DNA of 62,032 bases from Nocardioidaceae bacterium (lineage in GTDB: Bacteria; Actinomycetota; Actinomycetes; Propionibacteriales; Nocardioidaceae). The stretch is taken from positions 1 through 62,032 of the forward strand of contig WQZX01000011.1 of NCBI GenBank assembly GCA_009780515.1. The letters are read 5' to 3'. Below the pieces are notes generated by a model. That model was not told where the DNA came from. It saw only the letters and a list, made by a program, of their open reading frames with translations, and did not search any database. A program made the translations under genes and the position numbers. This document shows, piece after piece, positions 61,117 through 62,032 of this stretch. Position 1 is the first letter of the stretch. Every line of letters begins with the position of its first letter.

Positions 61117-62032
61117 TCACGAGAACCGCAGGACGCCGTCGTCGATCCTGCTGCGGTTGATGACGTTGCGGTCCTTGATGTAGTTCTGGTCCAGCCTCCA
61201 CGGCGCGCGGTCGCCCTGGCTGGGCAGGAGGTGCGCCGAGCGCTGGACGTAGCCGGCCTTGAAGTCGAGCAGCGGGCTGCGCTCGACGTCGGCCTCGACC
61301 TGCGCGGTCGCGCTGCGGTAGCCGTGCTTGCGCATGTGCGCCAGCAGCCGGCAGGCGTAGTCGATGACCAGGTCGGCCTTGAGCGTCCACGACGCGTTGG
61401 TGTAGCCGATGGTGAACACGAAGTTCGGCACGCCCGAGAGCATCAGCGACTTGTAGGCCAGCGTCGAGGTGTAGTCGACCTTCTCGCCGTCGACGCTCAG
61501 GTCGACCCCGCCGAACGGCACCAGGAGCTGGAAGCCGGTCGCGGTGATGACGACGTCGGCCTCGATCTCCTCGCCGGAGGCCAGCCGCACGCCCTTCTCG
61601 GTGAACGTCGCGATCGTGTCGGTCGCGATCGACGCCGTGCCCGCGCGGAGCGCCTTGAAGAGGTCGCCGTCGGGGACGAAGCAGAGGCGCTGCTCCCACG
61701 GGTTGTACGGCGGGTCGAAGTGCGGGTCGAGAGGCACGTCGGCCGGCAGCTGCTTGGCGGTCTCCTTGCGGATGAAGCCGCGCGAGCGCTCGGGCCAGCG
61801 CATCGAGAGCTGGTAGAAGACCACCGCCTGCAGGATGTTGGCCCACCGGACGATCGGGTAGCTGAGCTTGTAAGGCACCTTCGCCCGACCCAGCAGCTGG
61901 GCCAGCGGGTCGCGTCCCGGCCGGCTCAGGATGTAGGTCGGCGTGCGCTGCAGCATCGTGACGTGCTCCGCGTCGGGCGCCATGGCCGGCACCAGCGTCA
62001 CGGCGGTCGCGCCGCTGCCGATCACGAGCACC
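61117..62032 (-). CDS. flavin-containing monooxygenase, partial (N-terminus beyond window)
   Basis: At least 304 residues; the FAD-binding N-terminal third lies outside the window. The NADPH-binding loop GSGATAVTLVPAM is near the edge, followed by LQRTPTYILSRP, DADVVITATGFQL-type phrase (VVITATGFQLL) and GYTNASWTLKADLVIDYACRLL, typical of Baeyer-Villiger/FMO enzymes of the EthA group. Substrate unknown; ketone or thioamide oxidation is common. Convergent with the MerR gene with no gap. Confidence 0.88.
   Translation of the reverse strand, partial: VLVIGSGATAVTLVPAMAPDAEHVTMLQRTPTYILSRPGRDPLAQLLGRAKVPYKLSYPIVRWANILQAVVFYQLSMRWPERSRGFIRKETAKQLPADVPLDPHFDPPYNPWEQRLCFVPDGDLFKALRAGTASIATDTIATFTEKGVRLASGEEIEADVVITATGFQLLVPFGGVDLSVDGEKVDYTSTLAYKSLMLSGVPNFVFTIGYTNASWTLKADLVIDYACRLLAHMRKHGYRSATAQVEADVERSPLLDFKAGYVQRSAHLLPSQGDRAPWRLDQNYIKDRNVINRSRIDDGVLRFS

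Overview
The window is about 62 kb of very GC-rich DNA, packed with genes on both strands. GTG starts, 1-4 nt gene overlaps and probable leaderless starts are frequent. The gene set (LytTR-controlled acetate uptake, MprAB-like system, HelR, TIGR03084 and DUF3558-type proteins, AtuA-type operon, many acyl-CoA enzymes) and the GTACG-rich codon use point to an actinobacterium, most likely Nocardioidaceae (Nocardioides-like). That assignment is inference; no rRNA is present. I see no tRNA, rRNA, CRISPR array, transposase or phage module, so this looks like ordinary chromosome.

Layout. 0.2-2.8 kb: a Ser/Thr kinase with a His-Pro tail and two related membrane-anchored proteins. 2.9-9.5 kb: an acetate/monocarboxylate island (LytS/LytTR pair, DUF485-like protein, SSS symporter, SatP/YaaH transporter, acetyl-CoA synthetase). 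9.6-10.9 kb: VapBC-type module and a GNAT protein. 11-13 kb: agmatine-to-putrescine pair. 13-16 kb: CPA1 antiporter, holin-X-like protein, fructosamine kinase. 16-18.8 kb: MprAB-like system plus lipoprotein. 18.8-22.5 kb: chorismate block (pabB, pabA, fused PhzE/TrpEG-like enzyme). 22.5-27 kb: CPBP protease with 24 consecutive prolines, secreted GH16-like protein, acyl-CoA dehydrogenase/TetR pair, FitAB-type module. 27-31.6 kb: HelR-like RNA polymerase recycling ATPase and a TetR/MFS efflux pair. 31.7-35.4 kb: enoyl-CoA hydratase and a divergent RimK / RimB / aspartoacylase-like cluster. 35.4-39.3 kb: SigE-family sigma factor with a membrane protein, tyrosine phosphatase, YihY protein. 39.4-49.2 kb: an eight-gene overlapping operon resembling acyclic-terpene or branched-chain acyl-CoA catabolism. 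49-53.7 kb: two SDRs, an AbiEi/nuclease-like protein, a histidine phosphatase and an ACAD10-like phosphotransferase. 53.7-56.5 kb: omega-aminotransferase plus (methyl)malonate-semialdehyde dehydrogenase. 56.9-61.1 kb: fadB-fadA beta-oxidation pair with a divergent MerR regulator. The right edge is an incomplete flavin monooxygenase.

Most metabolic genes converge on acetyl-CoA: acetate uptake and activation, beta-oxidation, branched/terpenoid acyl-CoA degradation, and amine/beta-alanine breakdown. Several units carry their own local regulator with visible dyad operators.

The most unusual signal is a set of unrelated palindromic repeat families. One is a roughly 95-bp double palindrome with exactly conserved spacing and compensatory stem changes (15983-16079 and 32550-32641). 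Another is a roughly 115-bp nested palindrome (31599-31710 and 56677-56794). Three further families appear to lie in frame inside protein-coding genes (pabB, the histidine phosphatase, both carboxylase subunits, a TetR protein), adding extra peptides in linkers or loops. This recalls the in-frame palindromic elements known from Rickettsia, but with different sequences.
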